NCBI RefSeq assembly: GCF_001866665.1
Contig: NZ_MLYO01000010.1
Span: forward strand, 1 to 64,000
DNA length: 64,000 nt
Source of the DNA: Streptomyces monashensis
GTDB taxonomy: Bacteria > Actinomycetota > Actinomycetes > Streptomycetales > Streptomycetaceae
Direction of reading: 5' to 3'
In this document: piece by piece, positions 43,620 to 51,492 of the stretch
Position numbering within the stretch: position 1 is the stretch's first letter
Layout of the letters: each line of letters begins with the position of its first letter
Program-made: the position numbers and the translations under genes
The notes under the pieces: generated by a model
The model's database searches: none
What the model was told of the DNA's origin: nothing
The model's input: only the letters and a program-made list of their open reading frames with translations

Positions 43620-45179
43620 ATGAAAAACATGCGACAAGCCGACCGGGCGGTGGCCGACTGGCGAGCCGTACTCGGCACCACGGCGGTCTCGACCGATGCG
43701 CAGGTCCTCGCCGCCTATCAGATGAATACGTCGGAGTACCGTCCCCGTGAGCTGATTGCCCTGCTGCGGCCTTCGACACCGGATGACGTACGGCACATCA
43801 TCGACGTGGCCCGCTCGACCGGAGTGCCTCTCCATCCCCTCAGCACCGGCCGCAACTGGGGATTCGGATCGGCGCTGCCACCCCGTGGACCGGTGGCCCT
43901 GGTCGACCTCGGGCGGATGAATCGCATCATCGAGGTCAATACGCCGTACCGCTACGCCGTCTTCGAGCCCGGCACGACCCAGGGACAGCTCGCCGACCAC
44001 CTCAGGGGGCTGGGGTGCGCCCTGAAACTCAATGTGACCGGGGCCGGCCGGGAGACGAGCATCGTGGGCAACGTCCTCGACCACGGCGGCGGCCATCTCG
44101 GCGCGCGCTTCGACGACCTGCTCGGTGTCGAAGTGGCCCTGGGAAACGGCGAGACGGTGCGCACCGGACTGTGGCACCTGCGGGAGTCCGGCGACCTGAT
44201 CCAGCACTATCCGCCGGGGCTGGGACCGGATCTGCGCGGCCTGTTCGTGCAGTCCAGCTTCGGCATCGTCACGAAGATGGTGCTGCGTCTGCACCCGGCC
44301 CGGCCCTTCCGGGAGCTGACGCTCGAAGCCGCCGAGGGCAGGCTGCCCGACGTCGTCGATGCCCTGCGCCAGGCCCGTGAGGACGGTCTCATCACGGGGT
44401 ACGTCCGCCTCACCGACGGCATCGACCCCCACATCCGGTTCTTCCGGCGCGACACCGGAGCCACCTGGAAGGCACAGATCACGCTCTACGGCACCAGCGC
44501 GATGCGGGCCGAGGCCGACCGGGAGATGCGGCGTCGCATGAGCGCCCTGGTGCTCCGCACGGACGGCTTCGACACCGAGCACGACGATCTCCGGGCCCGC
44601 GACGGCGAGGACCGCGCCCTGCTGGAAGCCCGGTTGCGCCTCGCCGAGGGCATCCCCTCGGACCGTTCGCTGGAGAACATAGCCCGGACCGCCGGAAAGT
44701 CATTCCCGCCCGGGACGGCCGGCCTGGACCATGACCGCGACCTGCCCGGCTTCCTGTGTGCCAACGTGACGCTGCCGTTCTCCGGAGCACACGTGGCCGC
44801 CTGCGTCGCGGAGGTCCGGGCCGCCGCCGACGAGGCGGGCATCACCGCCGCCTGTCTGTTCGGCATGATCGGCCCCACCGCCCTGTCCGGCTTCTTCCCC
44901 TTCTACTTCGACCGGCGCAGCCCCGATGCGGTGTCCCGCGCCCACGCCCTGCGGGACGAACTGCACCGGCGGCTGGAAGCCCACGGCATCTACCCGATGC
45001 GTCTGGACGTCGACTCGGCCGGCCCGTTCATCGAGCGCACCGACGACGGCTTCTGGCGCACCGTCTCCGCGCTCAAGCAGGCACTGGATCCGGACGGCGT
45101 CATCACCGGCCGCTACACCCCGCCCCCACGGACCCACGCGCGCCGACCGGTCACGCACGACACAGGAAAGGCTCCATGA
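43620..45179 (+). CDS. VAO-family FAD-dependent oxidase/dehydrogenase
   Basis: The 519-residue flavoprotein has a PCMH-type FAD-binding domain (about residues 50-220). It shows HPLSTGRNWGFGSALPP near 77-93 and the substrate-side segment SIVGNVLDHGGGHLG near 142-156. The C-terminal half fits the vanillyl-alcohol oxidase/4-cresol dehydrogenase cap domain, ending SAGPFIERTDDGFWRTVSAL and DPDGVITGRYTP. Relatives oxidise para-substituted phenols or similar alcohols and amines, often with covalent FAD; the attachment residue was not fixed. The ATG at 43620 follows GGGACAGGG. It is the first gene of a five-domain operon, and its stop overlaps the next start (ATGA). Confidence 0.85.
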   Translation: MKNMRQADRAVADWRAVLGTTAVSTDAQVLAAYQMNTSEYRPRELIALLRPSTPDDVRHIIDVARSTGVPLHPLSTGRNWGFGSALPPRGPVALVDLGRMNRIIEVNTPYRYAVFEPGTTQGQLADHLRGLGCALKLNVTGAGRETSIVGNVLDHGGGHLGARFDDLLGVEVALGNGETVRTGLWHLRESGDLIQHYPPGLGPDLRGLFVQSSFGIVTKMVLRLHPARPFRELTLEAAEGRLPDVVDALRQAREDGLITGYVRLTDGIDPHIRFFRRDTGATWKAQITLYGTSAMRAEADREMRRRMSALVLRTDGFDTEHDDLRARDGEDRALLEARLRLAEGIPSDRSLENIARTAGKSFPPGTAGLDHDRDLPGFLCANVTLPFSGAHVAACVAEVRAAADEAGITAACLFGMIGPTALSGFFPFYFDRRSPDAVSRAHALRDELHRRLEAHGIYPMRLDVDSAGPFIERTDDGFWRTVSALKQALDPDGVITGRYTPPPRTHARRPVTHDTGKAP

Positions 45180-46135
45180 CCACCACGCCGACCGCGACGA
45201 TCGAGGCCCGGGCCTGGTCCGAACTGCGCTCCCTGACCGCACATCTGCTGGCCCGGGAACCCGAGGAGATCCACGCCCTGCGCACCGGCGCACTCCCCCA
45301 CCGACCGGGCTCGTACGGCCAGTACTTCACCGCCTGGGACCTGGCCAACGGGATCCTGCGCGACTACTCCATGAACCTCTACCAGGCGCTGCGCATGGTG
45401 GCCCGCCGGGAGATCGGCGTGGACAGCGCGCTGGCGGTACTGCGCAGCTGGGTTCCCATGTACGGCGAGTTCCTCCGGTACAGCGGTTTCGAGCGGCTGG
45501 CGGATCACGCCCGGCTCATGGTCGAGTCCGGTGTCCGCGACCACCGCGGGCTCGTCGCGGAGCTGTCCGCGTTGGTCGCGTACGTCAACCGCCTCACGGC
45601 CTGGTCCCATCACTACTTCCCGTGGCACGTCGGCGAGGCGTACCGCTATGACGCCGCGCCGCCCGACGTCATGGCGCAGACGCTGCCGGCCGCGTGCGAC
45701 GAGGGCTCCTCGGTGCGCACGCCGGTCCGGCTGCGGTGGGAGCCCCTGGGCGTCGAGGTGGTCGCGGAGATCTGCCGCGACCTCAACGAGCGCCTGTGCG
45801 GCGACTTCCTCGCCGCCCTGCCGTTCACGGTGCTGCAGGACCACGCGGTCGTGACCGGTGAGTCCATGTACGCCTGGACGCCACTGGTGAGCGTGGCCCC
45901 GACGCCGGTGACGGAGCGCATCCGCGACGCCCCCGTGGGCAGGCTGCGCTTCTCCCAGGCCACCGGCAACAAGCTGGTCGTCCAGTACGGGCCCACCACC
46001 GAGACGCTGCACGCTCCGGTGCTCGGCCGGGTCGTCGCCGAGGACATCGACGCGCTGCGGAAGGTCGGCCGGGCCGCCTGGGACAGCACCTTCCGCACCA
46101 AGGAGCACGTGTGGCTCACCGTCGAGCGCATCTGA
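45176..46135 (+). CDS. Cucumopine-synthase-like protein
   Basis: The 319-residue protein has two parts. The first (about 1-165) is helical, with ANGILRDYSMNLYQALRMVA and RLTAWSHHYFPWHVGEAY. The second (about 180-310) is beta-rich, with VRLRWEPLGVEVVAEICRDL, LPFTVLQDHAVVTGESMYAW and RLRFSQATGNKLVVQYGPTT. This resembles the cyclophilin-like fold of DUF3830 and of Agrobacterium cucumopine synthase (helical bundle plus cyclophilin-like domain, about 320 residues). That enzyme condenses His with 2-oxoglutarate. The similarity is recalled, not searched. It overlaps the flavoprotein gene by 4 bases, so the two are coupled. The substrate is unknown. Confidence 0.6.
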   Translation: MTTTPTATIEARAWSELRSLTAHLLAREPEEIHALRTGALPHRPGSYGQYFTAWDLANGILRDYSMNLYQALRMVARREIGVDSALAVLRSWVPMYGEFLRYSGFERLADHARLMVESGVRDHRGLVAELSALVAYVNRLTAWSHHYFPWHVGEAYRYDAAPPDVMAQTLPAACDEGSSVRTPVRLRWEPLGVEVVAEICRDLNERLCGDFLAALPFTVLQDHAVVTGESMYAWTPLVSVAPTPVTERIRDAPVGRLRFSQATGNKLVVQYGPTTETLHAPVLGRVVAEDIDALRKVGRAAWDSTFRTKEHVWLTVERI

Positions 46136-46150
46136 ACCAGGAGGAACGCC

Positions 46151-47017
46151 ATGACCGTTGACGGTGCGATGGTCGACGTCGGGGACACCGCCCTCCATGT
46201 CGCGGAACGGGGCAGCGGACCGGCGGTGTTCGTGCTGCACGGCGCGGGCCTCGACCACGGGTCCTTCGGCGACTACCTGGACCCGCTCGCCGACAGCCAC
46301 CGCCTGCTGTTCATCGACCAGCGCGGCCACGGCCGTTCGGCCCCGTCCGGCGAGAACAGCTGGACGCTCGAACGGCTGGCGGCGGACGTGGGCGCGGTCG
46401 CGCGGGCCCTGGGACTGCGTGAGTACGCCGTTCTCGGCCACTCGTTGGGGGCGTTCGTCGCGCTCCAGCACGCCGTCGACGAGCCGACCGCGGACGTCGC
46501 GAGCATCCTGTGCGGCGCCGTGCCGTCCGTCGCCTGGTTCGCGCACGCCGACGCGGCGCTGGAGACGTTCCGGCCGGCCGGGCTGCGGGACCGGGTGGGT
46601 GCGGCGATGGAACGCTCCGCCCGGGTGCGCACCCCCGCGGAGGCACGGGACGCCCTGGACGCGCAGCTGCCCTTCCTCTTCTCCGACCCCGCCGACCCGC
46701 GCATCGCGGAGTACCGGGAGCGCACGAAGGACACCCGGTACGCACCTGCCGTGCTGCGGTACCTCGTGGCCAACGGCTACGGCGGCATCGAGGTGCAGGA
46801 CCGTCTCGACCAGGTCAAAGGCCCGATGCTGCTGTTCGCCGGCCGGGACGACCGGGTCTGCTCGGTCGAGGCGGCGGAGGCGATCGCCGCCGGTGTGCCG
46901 CAGGCGGAACTGGTCGTGTGCGAACACAGCGGTCACTTCGCCTTCGTCGAGGAGAGGGAGCTGTTCCTGGCGGCGGTTCGGCGCCTTTTGGCCGGGCACT
47001 TCACCGGTCCCGCGTGA
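46151..47017 (+). CDS. Alpha/beta hydrolase
   Basis: The 288-residue protein has the full catalytic set of an alpha/beta-fold esterase or C-C hydrolase. The oxyanion segment is VLHGAGLDHGSFGDYL, followed by FIDQRGHGRSAPS. The nucleophile elbow GHSLGA is near residue 97. The acid is in LLFAGRDDRVCSVEAAE and the His in VCEHSGHFAFVEE. It resembles MhpC/3-oxoadipate enol-lactonase-type proteins. The ATG at 46151 follows GGAGGAACGCC. Its stop overlaps the start of the ligase-oxygenase frame as GTGA. In this operon it probably cleaves an ester, lactone or C-C bond of an intermediate. Confidence 0.87.
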   Translation: MTVDGAMVDVGDTALHVAERGSGPAVFVLHGAGLDHGSFGDYLDPLADSHRLLFIDQRGHGRSAPSGENSWTLERLAADVGAVARALGLREYAVLGHSLGAFVALQHAVDEPTADVASILCGAVPSVAWFAHADAALETFRPAGLRDRVGAAMERSARVRTPAEARDALDAQLPFLFSDPADPRIAEYRERTKDTRYAPAVLRYLVANGYGGIEVQDRLDQVKGPMLLFAGRDDRVCSVEAAEAIAAGVPQAELVVCEHSGHFAFVEERELFLAAVRRLLAGHFTGPA

Positions 47018-49554
47018 GCGGCGAGGGCGGGCTGGCCCAGTACGTGCTCGGGGCCGTGCCGCACGGGCGGACCGCGATCGTCGCCGCCGACGGAACCGGA
47101 CCGCTCACCGGCCGCGCGCTCGCGGACCGCGCGCGGCGCGGGGCGGCCGGGCTGGCCGCCCTGGGCGTCGGGCGCGGTGACGTGGTCGCACTGCATCTGC
47201 CCAATGTCCCGGACTTCGCGCCCGCGCTGTGCGCCGTGCTGCGGGCGGGCGCCGCGGCGGTGCTGTGCAGCCCCCTGGCGACCGAGGAGGAACTCACCGG
47301 CCAACTCGCGCTCAGCCGTGCCGCCGTGGTCGTCACGGCGCCCGCCCTGCGAGCTCCGGCCCGCGCCGCGGCCGCACGGGCGGGCGTCGGAGCCGTACTC
47401 GACCTCCTGCCGGACCGCCGGGCCGCGGAATCCGCCGCGGTACCGGTCGTCGTCCGCGCCGGCGATCCGGCGGTCCTCGCGCTGTCCAGCGGCACGACGG
47501 GCCTGCCGAAGTACGCCGTGCTCACCCATGGCGGCCTGGTCGCCAACCTGCGTCAGGCGGCCGGTCCGCTGCCGCTCGGCACCGACGACGTCCTCCTGGC
47601 GCTGGCCCCGTTCGCGCATGTGATGGGAGCCTGCGGAGTGCTGCTGAGAGGGCTCGCGGCCGGGGCCACCGTGGTCACGCTGGACCGTTTCACGCCCGCC
47701 GCGTTCCTCGGCGCGCTGAGCCGTCACCGGGTGACGCAGACGATCGTCCCGCCGCCGCTCGTCGACCTGCTCGCCACCAGCGCGCTGGTGGACCGGTACG
47801 ACCTGAGCGCGCTGCGTGTCGTGTACGTGGGCGGCGCCGGCGCCGGCGCAGACCTCGAACGCGCCTGTGCGCGGCGGCTCGGCTGCGTCGTCGCGCAGGG
47901 GTACGGCATGACCGAGGGCGGGCCGATGATCACGGTCAACCCGGTGGACGGCCGTGCCCGGCCCGGCTCGGCCGGGCTGCCCCTGCCGGGTGTGCGGATC
48001 CGGATCGTGCGGGACGGCCGCGAGGTGCCCGCCGGTTCGTCGGGCGAGGTGCACGTCGCCGCCCCGGGGCTGATGGCCGGCTACCTCGGCGATCCGGAGG
48101 CCACGCGGCGGGTCCTCGGCGCGGACGGCTGGCTGCGCACCGGCGATGTCGGTCATGTGGACGGCGAGGGCTACCTCTGGATCACCGACCGGCTCAAGGA
48201 CCTCATCAAGTACAAGGGGCACCAGGTGTCCCCGGCGGAGGTGGAGGCGGTGCTCACCCGGCATCCCGCCGTGGCCGAGGCCGCCGTCGTCGGACGGCCG
48301 GACGCCCGCGCCGGTGAGGTGCCGGTCGCCTTCGTCACCCTGCGCACTCCGGCGATCCCCGAGGAGCTCGTCCTCTTCGTGGCGGCCCGGGTGTCCGCGC
48401 CCAAACGGATCCATGAGGCACGCATCGTCGGCGCCCTTCCGCGCGGCCCGACGGGCAAGGTCCTGCGCCGGGAGCTCCGGCGACGCGTCCGCCCGGGTGA
48501 CATGAGAACCGTGACACCGTCGCACCCTGAATTTCCTGGAGATCTCATGGCCGGCCTGCCAGTTGTCGACATCAGCGGTTTCGCCACCGAGGCGGCGCCG
48601 GGTCCCGGGCGGGACGCGGTGGCGGCCGAGGTGGACCGCATCTGCCGGGAGACCGGATTCTTCCTGGCCGCCGGTCACGGGGTGCGGCCCGAGACCCGTG
48701 CGGCGATGTTCGCGGCCTCCAGGGAGTTCTTCGCACTGCCTGCCGCCGCCAAGAACGCGCTCGCGATCAGCCGGTCGAGCTGCCATCGCGGGTACTTCGG
48801 CATCGCCGCCGAGGCCCTGGACGAGGGGACCACCGGCGATCTGAAGGAGGGGCTGGACACCGGCGGGGAGCATGGCCCCGATCACCCCGAAGTGCTCGCG
48901 GGCACCCCGACCTTCGGCCCGAACCAGCTGCCGGATCTGCCCGGTTTTCGGCAGGCCTGGAGCGCCTACCGGGCCGAGGCGGTCGAGGCCGCCGAGCGGG
49001 TCCAGCGCGCCCTCGCCCGCGCCCTGGGGCTGCCGGACGACCATCTGCTCGCGATGGCGGGCGGCGAGGTGATGTACCACCTCAGGCTGCTGCACTATCC
49101 GCCGCAGCGGCACACGCGGCCCGCCCCCGGTCAGCTCGGCTGCGGGGAGCACACCGACTACGGCACGGTGACCCTGCTGGCCGACGACGGGGTGGGCGGA
49201 CTGGAGGTCATGCGGCGCGACGGCACCTGGATCCACGTGGCGGTGCCGGAGGGACTGTTGGTGGTGAACCTCGGTGATCTGATGGCGATCTGGACCAACG
49301 ACCGCTGGGTCTCCAATCCGCACCGGGTGGTCAACCCGCCGGACACCGACCGGTACTCGATCCCGCTGTTCGTCACCCCGCCCTACCGGGCTCGCATCAC
49401 ATGTCTCCCGAGCTGCCTCGCCCCGGGCGCCGAACCCCGCTACGCCCCCCAGGTGGCCGGCGAGTACCTGACGTCCCGGCTCGACGCGACACACCCGTAC
49501 CGGAACCCGCTGCTGGCGGCACGGCGGGCGGCAACTCCCCCGCAGGACGGGTGA
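47014..49554 (+). CDS. Acyl-CoA ligase (4CL-like) fused in frame to a 2OG-Fe(II) oxygenase
   Basis: One uninterrupted frame of 846 codons encodes two enzymes. Residues 1-495 are an ANL-superfamily ligase: LSSGTTGLPK (about 159-168), YGMTEGGP (about 296-303), YLWITDRLKDLIKYKGHQVS and the catalytic Lys in GPTGKVLRRELR. Residues 512-846 are an isopenicillin-N-synthase-like dioxygenase: start VVDISGFATEA, metal His and Asp in GEHTDYGTVTLL, second His in NPHRVVNP, and RYSIPLF for 2-oxoglutarate. The linker holds an ATG at 48547 behind GGAG, which would be a natural start for the oxygenase. Either a true fusion exists, or a one-base indel removed the ligase stop near 48499. The GTG start overlaps the hydrolase stop. 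Confidence 0.85.
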   Translation: MSGEGGLAQYVLGAVPHGRTAIVAADGTGPLTGRALADRARRGAAGLAALGVGRGDVVALHLPNVPDFAPALCAVLRAGAAAVLCSPLATEEELTGQLALSRAAVVVTAPALRAPARAAAARAGVGAVLDLLPDRRAAESAAVPVVVRAGDPAVLALSSGTTGLPKYAVLTHGGLVANLRQAAGPLPLGTDDVLLALAPFAHVMGACGVLLRGLAAGATVVTLDRFTPAAFLGALSRHRVTQTIVPPPLVDLLATSALVDRYDLSALRVVYVGGAGAGADLERACARRLGCVVAQGYGMTEGGPMITVNPVDGRARPGSAGLPLPGVRIRIVRDGREVPAGSSGEVHVAAPGLMAGYLGDPEATRRVLGADGWLRTGDVGHVDGEGYLWITDRLKDLIKYKGHQVSPAEVEAVLTRHPAVAEAAVVGRPDARAGEVPVAFVTLRTPAIPEELVLFVAARVSAPKRIHEARIVGALPRGPTGKVLRRELRRRVRPGDMRTVTPSHPEFPGDLMAGLPVVDISGFATEAAPGPGRDAVAAEVDRICRETGFFLAAGHGVRPETRAAMFAASREFFALPAAAKNALAISRSSCHRGYFGIAAEALDEGTTGDLKEGLDTGGEHGPDHPEVLAGTPTFGPNQLPDLPGFRQAWSAYRAEAVEAAERVQRALARALGLPDDHLLAMAGGEVMYHLRLLHYPPQRHTRPAPGQLGCGEHTDYGTVTLLADDGVGGLEVMRRDGTWIHVAVPEGLLVVNLGDLMAIWTNDRWVSNPHRVVNPPDTDRYSIPLFVTPPYRARITCLPSCLAPGAEPRYAPQVAGEYLTSRLDATHPYRNPLLAARRAATPPQDG

Positions 49555-49673
49555 GTTCTCGGAAACGCCGCGTTCACGAGGGCGGGAAGCGGGGGTAACA
49601 ACGGCTTTCTAGCGTGACCGGCCACGGGTTCAGGGTCGTATACACGACCGTACGCAGCACCGGGAGGCGCGAC

Positions 49674-51338
49674 ATGAGCACCACGGAGTCACGGCCGCCG
49701 GCACCGGCCACGGCGGAGCCGGCCACGCCGCAGGGCGCCGCCGGGCAGGCGGTGCAGGAGACGCTGGAGGACTACACCCTCCGTTTCGCTCCCCGCAGTT
49801 ACCGGCGCTGGACCCCCATGGTCGTGGCGACGACCGCGCTCGGCGGCATCGCCTACATGGCCGACTTCTCCATCGGCGCCGGCATCGGCCTGGCCCACGG
49901 CACCGGCAACGCGCTCGTGGCCATCGCGGTGGCCGCCGTCGTCATCTTCGTCACCGGTCTCCCGCTCGCGTACTACGGCGCCCGCTACAACATCGACCTC
50001 GACCTGATCACCCGCGGCTCCGGCTTCGGCTACTACGGCTCGGTCCTCACCAGCGTCATCTTCGCCAGCTTCACCTTCATCTTCTTCGCCCTCGAAGGCT
50101 CGATCATGGCCCAGGGCCTGAAGCTGGGCCTCGGACTCCCGCTGTGGCTGGGCTACCTGGTCGCCACGCTGATGGTCATCCCCCTGGTGATCTACGGCAT
50201 GAAGGCGCTCAGCAAGCTCCAGGTGTGGACGACCCCGATCTGGCTGCTCCTGATGATCGGCCCGCTGGCGTACCTGATCGCCACCGACCCCGGCACGGTC
50301 GACCGCTTCCTCTCCTACGCCGGCACCGACGGCCGCGGCGGGGTCGACACCGCGTCCGTGCTGCTCGGTGCCGGTGTGTGTCTGTCCCTGATCGCGCAGA
50401 TCGGCGAGCAGATCGACTACCTGCGCTTCATGCCGCCACGGACCGAGGCGAACAAGCGCACGTGGTGGACCGCCGTCGTCATGGCAGGCCCGGGCTGGGT
50501 GGTGCTGGGTGCGCTGAAGCAGGTCATCGGCGTCTTCCTCGCCGTCTACGTCCTCGCGAAGGTCGGTCCGGCCGCCGCGACCGAGCCGATCCAGCAGTTC
50601 CGCGGCGCCTTCGACGCGATGATGCCGTCCTGGATGGTCGTCCCGCTGGCCGTGGCGCTGGTGGTGATCAGCCAGATCAAGATCAACGTGACGAACGCCT
50701 ACTCCGGTTCGCTGGCGTGGACGAACTCCTTCACCCGGGTCACCCGGCACTACCCCGGCCGGATGATCTTCGTGCTGGTCAACCTGGGCTTCGCGCTGGC
50801 GCTGATGGAGGCGGACATGTTCAGCTTCCTCAACAGCATCCTGGGCTTCTACTCGAACTGCGCGATCGCCTGGGTGGTCACCGTCGCCACCGACATCGGC
50901 GTCAACAAGTACGTGCTGAAGCTGTCCCCGCTGGCCCCCGAGTTCCGGCGCGGCATGCTGTACGCCGTCAACCCGGTCGGCGTCGTGGCCTTCGTGGCGG
51001 CCTCCGGCCTGTCGATCGCGATGTACTTCCATCTGCTGGGCGACACCCTCCAGCCGTACTCCCCGGTCGCCGCGGCCGTGCTCGCCTTCGTCCTCACCCC
51101 CGTGATGGCCGTCGTCACCAGGGGGAGGTACTACCTGCGCCGCACCGACGACGGCATCACCGAGCCCCTGCTCGACACGGACGGCAACCCGAGCGCGGTC
51201 ACCCTCGACTGCCACGTGTGCCACCAGCCGTACGAGCGCCCGGACCTGACGGCGTGCGCCGCCCACGGTGCGGTCGTGTGCTCGCTGTGCCTGAGCACGG
51301 ACAAGGCGGGCGACCACGTGCTGCCGGCCGGCGCGTAG
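49674..51338 (+). CDS. NCS1-family permease with a Cys-rich C-terminal tail
   Basis: The 554-residue protein has about twelve membrane spans and fits the NCS1 nucleobase-cation symporter family (purine, cytosine, allantoin or hydantoin uptake). RRWTPMVVATTALGGIAYMA begins span 1, and GARYNIDLDLITRGSGFGYYG is a typical inter-span loop. Beyond the last span, a soluble tail (about 505-554) carries CHVCHQPYERPDLTACAAHG and VCSLCLSTDKAGDH, a treble-clef or zinc-ribbon-like set of Cys/His. Most NCS1 permeases lack this. The ATG at 49674 follows GGGAGG. It lies about 120 bases after the ligase-oxygenase frame and may import its substrate. Confidence 0.87.
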   Translation: MSTTESRPPAPATAEPATPQGAAGQAVQETLEDYTLRFAPRSYRRWTPMVVATTALGGIAYMADFSIGAGIGLAHGTGNALVAIAVAAVVIFVTGLPLAYYGARYNIDLDLITRGSGFGYYGSVLTSVIFASFTFIFFALEGSIMAQGLKLGLGLPLWLGYLVATLMVIPLVIYGMKALSKLQVWTTPIWLLLMIGPLAYLIATDPGTVDRFLSYAGTDGRGGVDTASVLLGAGVCLSLIAQIGEQIDYLRFMPPRTEANKRTWWTAVVMAGPGWVVLGALKQVIGVFLAVYVLAKVGPAAATEPIQQFRGAFDAMMPSWMVVPLAVALVVISQIKINVTNAYSGSLAWTNSFTRVTRHYPGRMIFVLVNLGFALALMEADMFSFLNSILGFYSNCAIAWVVTVATDIGVNKYVLKLSPLAPEFRRGMLYAVNPVGVVAFVAASGLSIAMYFHLLGDTLQPYSPVAAAVLAFVLTPVMAVVTRGRYYLRRTDDGITEPLLDTDGNPSAVTLDCHVCHQPYERPDLTACAAHGAVVCSLCLSTDKAGDHVLPAGA

Positions 51339-51390
51339 GCCGGTCCGGGGTCACCGCCCGACCGGGCATCAGGGCCCTGGATGGATTCGA

Positions 51391-51406
51391 TTTGGTCTAG
51401 TCCTCT
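51391..51406. promoter_or_regulatory. Probable DasR site (dre) upstream of the chitinase
   Basis: TTTGGTCTAGTCCTCT agrees with the DasR-responsive-element consensus (AGTGGTCTAGACCACT) at 12 of 16 positions, including the GGTCTAG core. It lies 87 bases before the start of a secreted chitinase. DasR represses chitin and N-acetylglucosamine genes in Streptomyces, so this placement fits known biology. Confidence 0.7.
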
Positions 51407-51492
51407 TGACGGGTGCACTCTCGGGCTGTTTGGTATGTACCAACTCCCCATCCCTCAGACGCCCGAGGGGCATCCCCGAAAGGGGCAATGTC

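Noticed and set aside
46510..47013. Upstream extension of the ligase-oxygenase frame
   Set aside because: It overlaps the alpha/beta hydrolase, whose triad is intact. The GTG at 47014 fits the hydrolase stop as a coupled start.
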